DNA of 50,147 nucleotides, taken from NCBI GenBank assembly GCA_005888755.1, contig VBBQ01000028.1:148763-198909 (forward strand), given 5' to 3'. The notes beneath the pieces were generated by a model. That model searched no databases and had not been told where the DNA came from. It was given only the letters and a program-made list of their open reading frames with translations. Both the position numbers and the translations under genes were made by a program. Below are positions 34,001 to 44,500 of this stretch, piece after piece (positions within the stretch are counted from its first letter, which is position 1; each line of letters starts with the position of its first letter). The DNA is from Candidatus Bathyarchaeota archaeon (GTDB lineage Archaea > Thermoproteota > Bathyarchaeia > 40CM-2-53-6).

Positions 34001-34475
34001 TCCCTGTGATGTAGCGGTTACTATTGCTGATGTCGTAAACGACGCTTTCGCCCGCGTCCCAGCGGTTGTCTCCATTGATGTCAACATACTTGACGAGCGG
34101 GTCAGCTCTGAGCGTAGCCCCCGGGGCGACGCTTCCTGCAATGACGGGTTCGGTAGACTCGAAGATGCTATCGTTGTTCGAGTCGTACAGCACCGGCTCA
34201 CCAAGGTCCCAGTGGGCGTTCGCGTTAAGGTCGACGAACTTGACGAGGGAGTCACGTTTCAAGACCGTGTTATTAGCCGGAGAGGTGTCCACAAATCTGA
34301 GCTTGGTATCGAGGGAAAGGGTGGTTCCCATGGGGACCGGCTGGGGTCCCGAGAAGGTCTGGGCTTTCACTACTGGAAACTGGAAGATGGCAAACATGCT
34401 GATTATCAGGAGTGAGAGTACGAGGAATGCGCGGGATACTTGTCTTGCCGAGGCCTTTGGAGTCATGAGCGTCAC
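31005..34475 (-). CDS. Secreted Ca-repeat/propeller protein with C-terminal dockerin
   Basis: An 1156-residue exported protein. Signal peptide about 1-38; then about 640 residues of acidic repeats (KYVDxNxNGxWDxGE alternating with VVYDSNNNGxYE). Next come about 300 residues of propeller-type repeats with Trp-rich blades (GRIWLTWNEKPSG, GKIRIFWSSNDTT, RRIWVFWNSLISS), a CARDB-like domain (about 960-1060) and a C-terminal dockerin-like pair: DANGDGKINILDLALV..CYG and a second DVDNDPGKPIGVLDLALV..NYG. It could bind sugars or other cell-surface ligands through the propeller. No membrane anchor is present; attachment through a cohesin protein is the natural inference. Confidence 0.78.
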   Translation of the reverse strand: MTLMTPKASARQVSRAFLVLSLLIISMFAIFQFPVVKAQTFSGPQPVPMGTTLSLDTKLRFVDTSPANNTVLKRDSLVKFVDLNANAHWDLGEPVLYDSNNDSIFESTEPVIAGSVAPGATLRADPLVKYVDINGDNRWDAGESVVYDISNSNRYITGNPVIGGTPVVPGTSLTNDSHVKFIGPGSSWVPGNPVVYDSNNNGLYSASIDPHLKYVDTNNNGHWDTGESVVYDANLSGVYATGDRVLYGPTPAVGTSLKADPKIMFIDTNRNSVWDTGEAVAYDSNGNNIYESTEPLLLSANPPSLAGLNSDLKIRFVDANSNNVWDTGETVVYDTINQGYFNATIDSKIKYFDSNGNGIYDPGPDSVIYDIFGSGIYRTGDTVIIGPTPPTDGSGILTIDNHFHFVDANLSGHWDRGETIVYDADSDHIYVTGDLVVVGSAPPNGTVLMEPVLSGARPAVGTAIKFDSKMKYVETDGNTWWNPGEALVYDTDSNGLFNPCCDTVVVGMSPLGGTLLSEPVIAGTTPAIGTLLKSDPNLRFIDVPRTGLWSPGETIVYDSNSNGLYERTESVIANGAPGSGAWSSGAVVVYDNNGDSTYESGETVVSGTQPLNGTALGSDTRVKYFDSNNNGRWDLGETVAYDTNTNNVYDQGDLVIAGPTPSTSLFLSPSASVDYLGRIWLTWNEKPSGSLLNPIIYFKMWNGTAWSVKQSVTTGSSNDAQSFITQLVNQTMMILWSSNSTGHPQIFYRFYSSTENNPHATTGPVQLTSSTMNDKAPSAVQDRNGRIWVTWSRQNSQGTLSQVYYKYYNGTGWSSEFPLPPASVSNLGQKSPSITQTRDGKIRIFWSSNDTTNLNLYYTTTNGTVTTLPSTGIPAGSWTPKTGFLFSTSNDDDHPVTLQARDGTYWVFFQRSTVSPPSEYIFYATATDPNGASWSPATQLTTGEDTGPAAVQNSDRRIWVFWNSLISSSLEILFSSSNPISGVNDVGVRFLSATPGLVRSNYPVNITTIVSNYGDSLETARLTLVANNTSNVLKAWNLTLTPGQSQTLYFNWTSAQPWGRYTILATLTNISPAENFAGNQGDESLALYPLRVSPPGDANGDGKINILDLALVAICYGQMPTPGTMCDQYVDVDNDPGKPIGVLDLALVAINYGKSV
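32410..34350 (-). repeat. Tandem YDxNxNG / DxNxNGxWDxGE protein repeats
   Basis: Roughly eleven units of about 55-60 codons, each with two acidic loops and a spacer such as VIAGxxPxxGTxLxxDP. Units are diverged, so the array is old or under selection to differ. The gene at 18400 carries about two units of the same type. Confidence 0.7.
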
Positions 34476-34533
34476 CTGACGCGTAACGAGAAAAAGGAGA
34501 AAGAGGGGGATTTTGGTCGGCTGGTCGTGCTGT

Positions 34534-35421
34534 CTACGATTTGAGCTTGAAGAACAGACCGGTAAGAGTCTGCCCGTTCACGCATGTTGAGGGGTCTGAG
34601 GTTGTACAGCGGAGTACGGTTGCGACGATGTGGTAGGTTCCTATAGCGAAGCCGGATGTGTCAAAGGTGTATGTTGCTGTTACTGTTAGCGAGTCGCCTG
34701 GGAATCCGAATGCAATATTGGACTGGATTGGGGTGTCGACACCGTTCGGGTCGATGACGTCGAATGTGACGCCTCCGAAGCCTGCTCTAACGTTGCTCGA
34801 AAGCATCAGTACGAAGCCTACGAGCGTTACTTGGGTGTCTCCATGGCTGATTCTGCTGAGTCTCTGACCAGCTGCCACGGTAGCGTTTGGTATTATGAAT
34901 GTCAGCGAGGGCGGTACGCCAAAGGTTCCGTCACTAGTCGTAACTGGCGCGATAGTTGGACCAGGAAGTACAGCCAGTTGAGCGAGGGCAATTTGCAGAG
35001 TTGCAAAACTAGCCTGCAGCGGTGTGAAGGTGAGCACTAGCACAGCGGTTGGACTGCTTATTGATGCTGAGGATCCGCCTAGGGAAACTGCTGCCGCCTC
35101 GGCAGAGCCGGTCCCGTTGGAACAGAAGTTGTGGAGTCCAACTGGGAAGTTGTTTGGAAGGATCACTGGGAAGCTCGCTGCGGTGCAGCTAACGACTGAG
35201 GGGTCGTAGTTCAGTATGACATCGTAGCCGACTAGCATGTCGACGCTATTGACGGTGACGGAAACGGTGAAGCTTCCTCCGACGTCGGCTGCAGATATCG
35301 CTGGGTCAACTGCGACAACGGCGGGTCCTGTTGCATGGACAAGTAGCGATGGTGCTTCGGGGATGACGGTCATTAAGCTGAGTACTGCGATGAGTAGTGG
35401 TGTAATTACTCGTCTATTCAA
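34534..35421 (-). CDS. Secreted cohesin-like domain protein
   Basis: A 295-residue exported protein: signal peptide about 1-30, then a cohesin-like domain about 33-170 (GGSFTVSVTVNSVDMLVGYD with NYDPSVVSC), then an Ig-like beta domain to the C terminus. No membrane anchor. Of the four cohesin-like proteins it has the clearest YDPSVV motif and the least extra sequence. The start is TTG about 30 nt after the minus-strand box CTTATATGA (about 35450-35458), so a nearly leaderless mRNA is likely. The Ca-repeat dockerin gene follows 58 bp downstream, suggesting a cohesin-dockerin gene pair. Confidence 0.78.
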   Translation of the reverse strand: MNRRVITPLLIAVLSLMTVIPEAPSLLVHATGPAVVAVDPAISAADVGGSFTVSVTVNSVDMLVGYDVILNYDPSVVSCTAASFPVILPNNFPVGLHNFCSNGTGSAEAAAVSLGGSSASISSPTAVLVLTFTPLQASFATLQIALAQLAVLPGPTIAPVTTSDGTFGVPPSLTFIIPNATVAAGQRLSRISHGDTQVTLVGFVLMLSSNVRAGFGGVTFDVIDPNGVDTPIQSNIAFGFPGDSLTVTATYTFDTSGFAIGTYHIVATVLRCTTSDPSTCVNGQTLTGLFFKLKS

Positions 35422-35779
35422 GTCTATCCAACGGAAGCTTCCTTGAAGAACTCATATAAGACTTACTGAAAGGCAGCACGCTTCTTGTATCCGAAGAAAC
35501 CTGTGGTTATACACAGAGTACCGTGCATAAGGCCGTGATCCCAAAAGCAATTCTCTCATAGATACTACCCTCATCGTTGAAAGGACAGTTGGCATGAAAG
35601 ATATCACAGGCTAGCAGATGCAAGAGGATTGAGCGGCAGTGTCTGAATGTGTTCCAGTCTTCGGAAACAATCGAATGAACAATACTATGGAGAAGCCCCG
35701 ACCGCGCCCCCGATGCGTCCATTCACTTCCGAGATAACGGATAATAAATCTAGAAGGGCTGGTCAAGGGTAAGGACATA
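35422..35779. promoter_or_regulatory. Divergent intergenic region, 358 bp
   Basis: It holds the leftward TATA-like box at about 35450-35458 and a rightward AT-rich box ATAATAAATC (about 35744-35753) about 27-36 nt before the GTG of the beta-helix gene. I see no gene between; frames on the minus strand are short and without motifs. Confidence 0.45.
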
Positions 35780-37561
35780 GTGGACAGGATGCACTCGAGG
35801 ATTTTCGCGAGAACACTTCTGCTGTTCAGCATGATCTTACTCTTGGCCTCTTTTCCGCACTCGTCGTTCTTTGTCCGGTCGAATCCAAACACACTTCATG
35901 TTCCGCAGGACTACGCGACGATCCAGGCAGCGGTGAACGCTGCCAGCTCAGGCGATACTATCATCGTCTCTCCCTCGCCTTCGGGAACCTATCCGGGAAA
36001 CATTACTATCAACAAGAGCCTGACGTTGATGGGTATCTCCGCCAAATCGGTGATCATAAACGCATCTAACATTGGTCCCGGCATAATCATCAACGCTACT
36101 GGCAAAGTCTCGGTTTCCCAACTCACTGTACAAGATCCTGATTCGTTCAGTAACGGGATATCGATACTATCCTCCTTGGACGTGACTGTGACGGGCGTTG
36201 TTGTCAAGTCGACTGTTTCACAAACCGGGTCGAATGGTACCTGGGTTTCGAACTCGAACAATGTGATTCTGAGAAACAATACGATTACGGGGAACCTTTA
36301 CGGTGTGGCCGTCCAAGGCGGTTTCAGCAATACAATCCAGGCGAACAATCTTACTCTGAACCATGCTGCTGGCGTGCTCCTGGCCGGTGCAACGGGAAAC
36401 CAGATCAAGAACAATTACTTGAGCAAATCCCAGTCGGGAATCGACGTCTGGTATGGTTCCACGGGAAACGTCGTGGCGAATAATCCTGCGATCGCGAACA
36501 ACAGCCTTGCGGGAATATATATTTCAGGATCCAGCGCCAACCAGATAATAGCGAATAATATTGACTTCAATAATTCAACATCCACCTCTACGGGAGTTTA
36601 CTTGTCAGCCACTTCTGGAAACAGTTTCTACTACAACAACATTAGACACAATTCTATCCAGGTTTTCGGCGTCGGTAGCTCGGACCTAACCGCTAACTAC
36701 TGGAACGATGGAGCCACTAGCAAACAGGGAAACTTTTGGAGTTTCTACCCAGGGGTTGATGATGGGTCAGGAGGTAGGCCCGCGGGCGACGGTGTCGGGG
36801 ACACCTACCTTCCATGGCCTTGTCCTAGCGGTGGAAGACCTTGCTCGGTTACTGGTCCTGCAGGGGTCGACTATTATCCTCTCATGCTTCCAGTTAAGCC
36901 GCCTACCCTGAACGTTACGGCTATTGCGAGGCCTTTGAGCGGCTGCTCCCTGCCCATTCCCCTGCGGGTTAATTTCACAAGCTCTGCAACAGGCGGTTCC
37001 CCGCCTTACTCGTACTCTTGGAAGTTTGGCGACGGGAACACAGGAACGACGCAGAACGCTACTCATGCATACTCGGCTAGGGGAGTCTTGCGCGCCACGG
37101 TTACGGTGAATGATACTTCGCTCCCCAGCAATTCGGCAACCGATATCGTGAACATACTCTCTTTCTCCGGCGGTCTTTCGCTAAGTGTTCTCGACGACGC
37201 TAAGAACGTGGTTGCCGGTGCTAACGTGACTTCACTGTCTCAACCGCCCGGCCAGGCGAGGTTGAACAAGGCAACGAATTCAACAGGGTCTGTCCTAGTT
37301 CCATGTCTGCCGCCTGGCTCCTATAGGATTCAACTGTCCAAGCAGGGATACGAGACCGTGCTGACGACGATTACAATCGCGAATTCTACCATTATCCAGA
37401 GCGTGACGCTTGTCGGGGTTCAAAACGCTTTCCCATTGGCCCTACTGGAATACGCGGGAGTTGGAATCGCGTTAGCTGTTATTCTGGTGGCGGGGTCGTT
37501 TCTGTGGCGCCGGTCAAAGCGCGGAAAAAGGACTGCTCAGACTCTGCAGACGAAACCATAA
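35780..37561 (+). CDS. NosD-like beta-helix / PKD surface protein with C-terminal anchor
   Basis: A 593-residue exported protein. Signal segment about 10-32; a parallel beta-helix of the NosD/pectate-lyase-like type about 38-300 (DYATIQAAVNAASSGDTIIV, then repeated NNxIxxNxxGI rungs); a PKD domain about 385-445 (YSWKFGDGNTG); a carboxypeptidase-regulatory-like domain about 465-535; a transmembrane helix about 553-575 and a basic tail (RRSKRGKRTAQ). Beta-helix proteins of this class often bind or modify polysaccharide; no catalytic residues can be assigned here. The start is GTG. Confidence 0.8.
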   Translation: MDRMHSRIFARTLLLFSMILLLASFPHSSFFVRSNPNTLHVPQDYATIQAAVNAASSGDTIIVSPSPSGTYPGNITINKSLTLMGISAKSVIINASNIGPGIIINATGKVSVSQLTVQDPDSFSNGISILSSLDVTVTGVVVKSTVSQTGSNGTWVSNSNNVILRNNTITGNLYGVAVQGGFSNTIQANNLTLNHAAGVLLAGATGNQIKNNYLSKSQSGIDVWYGSTGNVVANNPAIANNSLAGIYISGSSANQIIANNIDFNNSTSTSTGVYLSATSGNSFYYNNIRHNSIQVFGVGSSDLTANYWNDGATSKQGNFWSFYPGVDDGSGGRPAGDGVGDTYLPWPCPSGGRPCSVTGPAGVDYYPLMLPVKPPTLNVTAIARPLSGCSLPIPLRVNFTSSATGGSPPYSYSWKFGDGNTGTTQNATHAYSARGVLRATVTVNDTSLPSNSATDIVNILSFSGGLSLSVLDDAKNVVAGANVTSLSQPPGQARLNKATNSTGSVLVPCLPPGSYRIQLSKQGYETVLTTITIANSTIIQSVTLVGVQNAFPLALLEYAGVGIALAVILVAGSFLWRRSKRGKRTAQTLQTKP

Positions 37562-37563
37562 AT

Positions 37564-37575
37564 TATTATATTTCC
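37564..37575 (+). promoter_or_regulatory. TATA box for the cupredoxin-dockerin gene
   Basis: ATTATTATATTT is about 31-42 nt before the TTG at 37606, consistent with a short leader. Confidence 0.45.
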
Positions 37576-37605
37576 AACCTACGCCGTGGATAGTAGGTCT
37601 TCTGG

Positions 37606-38304
37606 TTGAAGAAGGCCATATTCCTTGTAGCTCTGATAGCTTCAGGGCTCGTGCTAGTCCATTTCGGGCTGAAACAGGTCGCCGCAGTATCTGCCACTAC
37701 TCCTGCGCAGTTCACGCTGTTCGCCCTCTTCTCAGGATGGAACTCGACCCTGCCTCCCGGAAGCGTGAATCCATGTACTCCAAACGGCGCAGGAACATGT
37801 AATCCAGCTCTTACAGAGTTCAGGGGAGTAATCTTCTTCGCCACGATCAAGGCTGTGAGTGGTGACTTTGACCATATCTTCGCTCTCTACCGGGCGGGCA
37901 CTGATCCGAATACCGTATTGCAATCGGACTGCACGCCTCCTGTATCGAATGGTTGCATCAAGGCTACTGGTTGCGTCGGGACGGGGCCTGGTTGCGTTTT
38001 GACGCGCACGTTGAGCTACAATGCGACGATACCGGTCGAGGGCTCGTTCAACGGGACTGGAACGATACGGTATTTTTGCACAATCCATCCAACGCTTATG
38101 CACGGTAGCATAGCATTGTACAAGGACCCGGATGTAGACCGGAACCATACGGTGGATGTGGTGGACTTGGCGACAGTGGCCCTAGCGTACGGGTCGACAC
38201 CGGGGAGCGCGAACTGGAACGCAGTGGCGGATATCAACAACGATGGCAAAGTGAACGTTCTAGACCTAGCGTTCGTCGCCATCTACTACGGCAGCAGTCT
38301 CTAG
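37606..38304 (+). CDS. Secreted cupredoxin-like protein with C-terminal dockerin
   Basis: A 232-residue exported protein: signal peptide about 1-28, a cupredoxin-like domain about 33-173 and a dockerin-like pair about 174-230 (DVDRNHTVDVVDLATV and DINNDGKVNVLDLAFV, each followed by ..YYG or AYG). Candidate copper ligands are His90 (GDFDHIF) and Cys158, His161 and Met165 in RYFCTIHPTLMHG. This would be a small redox or electron-transfer protein designed to be docked on a cohesin. Extra Cys pairs (57/65, 109/117, 123/130) may form disulphides. The gene starts 45 bp after the beta-helix gene. Confidence 0.75.
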   Translation: MKKAIFLVALIASGLVLVHFGLKQVAAVSATTPAQFTLFALFSGWNSTLPPGSVNPCTPNGAGTCNPALTEFRGVIFFATIKAVSGDFDHIFALYRAGTDPNTVLQSDCTPPVSNGCIKATGCVGTGPGCVLTRTLSYNATIPVEGSFNGTGTIRYFCTIHPTLMHGSIALYKDPDVDRNHTVDVVDLATVALAYGSTPGSANWNAVADINNDGKVNVLDLAFVAIYYGSSL

Positions 38305-38565
38305 CTCGTGAAGGGCGGGGCACCGGAAAATCGGCCAGCCCGGGGGGTCAGATAATAGTTGGCTGAAAAAGAATAAGTTACATAAAATGAAAAAGCTATG
38401 AGAAAAATATCTTGCGAAAGAGAAAAGTTTGCGGGAAGCGATTGGCTACCACTATGGATCGCGTTACAGCTGAAGGATCTCGCAGTGAGGGGTTCTCTGA
38501 TAACAGACCAAGCCATTCCGTTGGATACGTAAGGAAATTGTGAAGGGGCGAAAAACTCGGTAGTG
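38305..38565. other. Convergent intergenic region
   Basis: About 260 bases between the stops of the rightward cupredoxin gene and the leftward giant gene. It is A-rich in the middle (about 38363-38412) and contains no recognisable gene; terminators would be expected here. Confidence 0.35.
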
Positions 38566-41500
38566 TTATTGTACGGTAAAGCTACCGAACAGGTAGCCGC
38601 TCGTAACGATCTTCTCACTGTTCTGGAGGATACCGTCGCTGTTGTTGTCGATGCCAAACTTTAGCGCGGCCTTGAACTCGTAGGTGCCATGTTGGCCGGC
38701 GGGTGGGTAGGCTTGGAGTGAAAAGGTCGTTGTCTGGCCTGGTTGTAGGGTAAATGACTGACCGATGAGCCAGGTATGGCTTCCGTCTGGTCGGGTGACC
38801 AGAACATCGACCCGGAGGAGGATCGTTTTGCTACTGGGGTTTGTGACCGTGAGACTGAACGATTGGAGGTTGTTGGCGGTCTCGGACTGGCTTGCAATGT
38901 CCTGGCTGGTCGTGGTGAAAACCGGGTCGGGCTCGACGTCAACGCTGGCGGCAAGGGTCATTCGCTGATCGTCGCCCGTGGTCGAACCTGTTATTCGCAC
39001 GGTGGCAGTGAAGGATCCGGGGAAGTCATAGTCAGGGGCGACACTGCAAGACCCGTTGTTTCCCTTTACGCCCCACAGATTACCGTTCCCGAAACGGAAG
39101 AGGCATTTGAATGGTCCTGTCCCGCCTGTGTAGGTTGCTGTGAAGGTGACGTCTTGCTTGACGAAGGGATTGTTGTTAGATGCTGTGAATGATCTGATTG
39201 TTAGGGGTGGGTTGGAGAAGGTGAATGTGACCGGGCGGCCCGGCGAGACGAACCGGGCTCCCATGACATTGAGGAAGATGGTATTGCCTTGCGTGATCAT
39301 GACGTTTCGTATCAGGCTGAAGCGGCTGCTGGTTGGGTTGACGAATGTGATGTTGTTCTGTCCCTGTACTACGAACGCCGTTATGTCAAAGGGTCCGAAG
39401 TTGACGAACTTGTTCGCGCCCGGAGCTGAATCCGCATTGGGTATAGTAGCGCTGCGGACGAATGGGATGTTGACAACGTCAACTACATGACCATTTACCA
39501 GTACTTCGAACGAGCCGAACCCGTCGTGGAAGGCTGTGAAGTTGAACACCTGGAACGTAAGATTAACGGGTGTTGTCGTGACCGGGGTTACTGTCTCTGA
39601 AGTAGTGGCGGAGCCTGTTGAGCCGCTGTTGTCTGTTGCAGTTATCGTGATGGTGAAAGAGGCTGTAGACGCGTAGGTGTGAGTGTCAGACGTGGCTGAG
39701 CCAGCGAGGCTGTCTGGCGTGGTGCTGTCGCCCCAGTTGACAATAATCGAGGAGACTGTGCCGTCTGGGTCGGTGGCGGTAAAAGCGGCCGTCACCAACT
39801 GTCCGGTGTTGGCAGGATTCGGTGAGACCGTGGAAATCGTAACTACTGGAGCTCGATCATTCACTGTCTCGGTGGTCGTGGCTGAGCCAGGTCCGCCACT
39901 GTTCGTTGGTGTGACGGTGATTGTGAAGGCTTGGATCATCGCGTTGCCCGTGTTAGCGTAGCTGTGAGTATCAGAGGTCGCGCTGCCAGGTAGACTGTCA
40001 AGTGTGGTTCCGTCGCCCCAGCTGACTGTTATGCCAGTGACGGTTGCGGTGCTGGAGACTGTGAAGGTTAGGCTAACCATCTGGCCGGTACTGGCAGGGT
40101 TGGGGGACACGTTGGTTATGGAGACTGTTGGGGGACTGACCGCTGTAACTGTGACGGTTACCGGTTGCGAGGTGGATCCTGTGTTGCCAGAGTTATCGGT
40201 GACGGTCAGCATCACGGTGAAGCTCATGGTTGAGGCTGGGTTGTAGATGTGAATTTGAGTGGCTCCAGTTCCGCTGGTTCCATCGCCGAAATCCCAGGCG
40301 TAGCTGGTTATTGTCCCGTCAGGGTCTGTGCTTGCTGTGGCGTCGAAGTTGACGGCCTGTCCTCCGGATGGGTTGATCGGTGTGAAGGTGAACGATGCGA
40401 CCGGCGGCCTATCATTCACGGTCTCAGTTGTAGATCCCGATCCTGGTCCCGCACTGTTAGTCGCGGTGACTGTTATTGTGAAGGTCTGCGATTTCGCTGT
40501 TCCTGTTGACGAATAGGAATGAGTGTCCGATGTGGCACTGCCTGACAACGAGTTGGTCGTCCCGTCTCCCCAGTCAACACTAACTACTGTGACTGGAGCT
40601 GTACTCGAGACGGTGAAGACTACAGTGACAGTGGCGCCTGTGTCTGCCGGATTTGGTGTCGGATTGTTTACTGTGACTGTCGGAGCTCCAACGGGGACTA
40701 CCGTCGTGACTGAACCAGTGGCTTGGCCTGTCGAGCCGCTATTGTCTGTCGCCGTGACGGTGATTGTGAATGTGGAGGCTGTGGTGTAAGTGTGTGTGTC
40801 GGATGTCGCGCCTCCTCCTAGAGTGTCAACGGCGGATCCGTCGCCCCAGCTGACTGTTATGGAGGAAACTGTGCCGTCGGGGTCGGTTCCGGCGAACGTT
40901 ACTGTGACCAATTGTCCTGTGTTCGCGGGGTTCGGACTGACATTGGAAACGGTAACCGCGGGCGGAAGGTCGTTTACAACCTCAGTCGTCGTGCCGGATC
41001 CTGGTCCAGCGCTATTGGTCGCGGTCACGGTTATCGTGAATGTTGCTGATTTGACGTTGCCGGTCGAAGCGTAAGTGTGACTGTCCATGGTTACAGTTCC
41101 TAGCAGTGTGTTAGTTGTGCCGTCGCCCCAGTTCACCGTTATTCCATTGACTGTCGACGTACTAGTGACGGTGAAGGTGACGGTAACCAACTGGCCGGTG
41201 CTAACAGGATTCGGTGTTGGAGTGTTGACGGTGACTGTTGGAACACACCCGGCAAGCACGGTGGTGATTGATCCAGTGCCCTGCCCGGTGGAACCGCTGT
41301 TGTCTGTGGCCGTAACGCTGAAGGCGAACGCGCCGCCTACAGTGTAGGTGTGAGTGTCAGACGTGGCCGTACCTGGAAGGTTGTCGACCGCTGTACCATC
41401 TCCCCAGCTTACAACGTTTGACGCGACTGTCCCATCAGGGTCTGTGGATGTGAAACTCACAGTCACGGACTGGCCGACGCACGGAGACGTTGGTGCAACC

Positions 41501-44500
41501 GAGGATATTGTCACTACAGGCGGCAGGTCGTTCACAACTTCTGTTGTCGTACCTGATCCTGGTCCTGCACTGTTTGTTGCTGTGACCGTTATCGTAAATG
41601 TTTGCGATTTCAGCGCGCCTGTAGACAAGTAGGTGTGAGTGTCGGATGTCGCGGTGCCGACCAGTGTGTTGATCGTTCCGTCTCCCCAGTTGACAGTAAT
41701 CCCGGTAACGGTTACGCTACTTGTGACCGTGAATGTTACGGTGACTAATTGGCCTGTGTTGGCCGGGCTCGGGGTGGGCGGGTTGACTGTGACTGTTGGG
41801 ACGCCGATCGCGTTGACGGTTATGGAGGTTGTTCCCTGACCGGTGTTCGCGCTATTGTCCGTTGCTGTGATGGTGATTGTGAAGGATCCAGCAGAAGTGT
41901 AAGTGTGCGTATCACTCGTTGCTGTTCCTGAGAGAGTGTCGACTGGGCTGCTGTCTCCCCAGTTGACGGTGATCGATGAGACTGTTCCATCAGGGTCGGT
42001 TGCTGTGAAACTTACTGTAACTTGTGTTCCGGTATTCACAGGGTTCGGCGCGACGGTCGTGCCTGTCACGACTGGGATTCTGTCATTCACTGTCTCTGTT
42101 GTGGTGCCTGATCCAGGACCTGCGCTGTTGGTTGCTGTCGCAGTGATTGTGAATGTCTGCGACTTGAGGGCTCCCGTTGAGGAGTAGGTGTGAGTGTCCG
42201 ATGTTGTTGATCCTGATAGAGTGTTTGTCGTGCCATCCCCCCAGTTCACAGTAATTCCTGTAACCGTTACACTACTCGTGACAGTGAAAGTCACTGTGAC
42301 CAGTTGGCCGGTATTCGCAGGGTTCGGTGTTGGAGCATTGACAGTGACTGTGGGAATAGTGATCGCGTTTACTGTTATTGATCCTGTGCCGGGGCCTGTG
42401 GAGCCACTATTGTCTGTCGCGGTAACCGTGATGGTGAATGGACCAGCGGTATTGTAGGTGTGAGTATCGCTTGTCGCCGTGCCTGAGAGCGTGTCGACAG
42501 CGGTTCCGTCGCCCCAGCTGACTGTTATGGAGGAAATGGTACCGTCAGGATCAGCGGTCGCGAAAGTGATCGTCACTAATTGTCCAGTGTTCGCGGGGTT
42601 CGGTAGAACGGAAGAAACGGTCGCTGTCGGAGGCCGATCGTTAACTGTTTCCGTAGTAGTGGAAGAGCCGGGTCCCGCACTGTTTGTCGCGGTTACGGTT
42701 ATCGTGAAAATCTGCGACTTGAGAGTACCAGTCGAGGCGTAAGTGTGAGTGTCCGATGTGGCTGTGCCTGCCAAGGTGTTGGTGGTACCGTCACCCCAGG
42801 CGACCGTGATCCCCGTTACAGTTGTGGTGCTGGAGACGGAGAAAGTTACAGTAACTATCTGGCCGGTACTGGCAGGGTTTGGTGTTGGACTGTTGACAGT
42901 CACAGTCGGGGCACCTCCTGAAACGAGCACGGTGCCACTTCCCTGGCTTGTTGCGTGAACAGAATCTCCGCTGTAAGTGCCTGTGAGAGTGTGAGTTCCA
43001 GATCCTGCCGCGGTAGGCGTGTAGACAACCGAACAAGCGGGTGCGCCAGGGTTAACCTCAACCAGATTGCATGAAGGAGAGATGAAAGTTCCTGCCCCAT
43101 CGCTGGCAAAGTCCACAGTGCCCTTGGGGGTGGTACCGGTTCCGGGCGAGCTGTCGGTGACAGTTGCAGTGCATGTGGAAGGTGTGCCGATAGGTACGCT
43201 CCCTGGGCTACACGAAACGACCGTGGAGGTGGAACGAGCGTTAATTATCTCCGTAACCCGGTTGGATACTTCTTGGATTAACGAAACCGCGTTCGCGGCA
43301 GTCTCTTGACCAACTGCAAGAACGGTGAACCCTGGGGACGCGTTCGCCGAAAGATAAGTGTGGGAAACGCTGGTAGTGTTTGCACCGCCGGTAACCATAC
43401 TGATTACGCTAGTGGCGGTCGTACCATCTCCGAACGCGAACTTGACACTTATCGTAGATGAGCGGAGCGACAGAGTGTAACCCGTAGAATAGGCCGCGAC
43501 GACAGAGTACTGGACGATCTGACCCACAGTTGTAGTTGTCGGATTAGCAGACAGTGTTAACGTGTAGGCTTGAGGCGTTCCCGTTACGTTGACCATATAT
43601 GTGAAAGTTAGACTTGTAGGGGATGAACCGGGAAGGACCGGCGTGGCTGAGTCGGTAATCTTCAATGTGTTAGTGTAGACACCGGCTCTACTGTATGTGA
43701 CACTCCGAGTGTTAGTCTGGCCGGGCTGAGACACTATGGAAGGCGCTGGTGTCGTGCAATCGACACTGGCTAGGGTTGGAAGAGCACCGGGGCAGAACCT
43801 CCAACTACCAGTGTATGGGGGAATCCCGCCCAGCCAGTCACCAGTGAACGTGTTGACCGTGCCAACGTTGGTGGTTGTTTTTCCCTGTGGTCCCTGAACA
43901 TTAACTGTCAATGGCAGACGGTGTACCATGGCGATAACATGCACGGCGGAATCAGTGACGGTGAGTATTATGCGGTTGCCGGTCAGGGTTGCGGTGGGAA
44001 TAATTAGTGAAGCAGGGTTCGCTGTTGAATCTGTGATTCCATCGCTGTTGAGATCCCACGCGTAAGTGTAGGGACCCGTACCACCGGTTACAGTGGCCTG
44101 GAAACTATTAGTGGAGCCGGGTATGATGGGAGTAGAATTCGTAAAGCTGGCAACCCAGTTCAGGGAAAGAGTCGGGTCGAAGAAAGACTCAGCGTCAAAC
44201 GCACCATTATTGGTCGTATGAACGACAGCACCAGGGTTCGTAATAAGGTCGTTACTGATCAACAGTCCCGTATTTCCGACGCCAACAACATCGAAACGTA
44301 GGCGGAAGAAAACAAGGTCCCCGCCTTGATGAACGAAGATAACTTGGACTACGTGAAGAGAGCCCACGGAGTTATCAACGGTTATCTGCTGAGTAAACGG
44401 ACTATCAAGAAGCCAGGGAAGACCGCCTTGGTCAAACTTGACAAGTTGAAGGACTGTTGGGTTCCAGTTAATCATCATGTCGAACCCGTTCGTTGCAGAA

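Noticed and set aside
39683-42958. Regular series of plus-strand open frames with repeated VVPSPQxTVIPVTV sequences
   Set aside because: They are the antisense image of the PKD super-repeat; their period and similarity follow from the real minus-strand gene, and they lack starts and promoters of their own.
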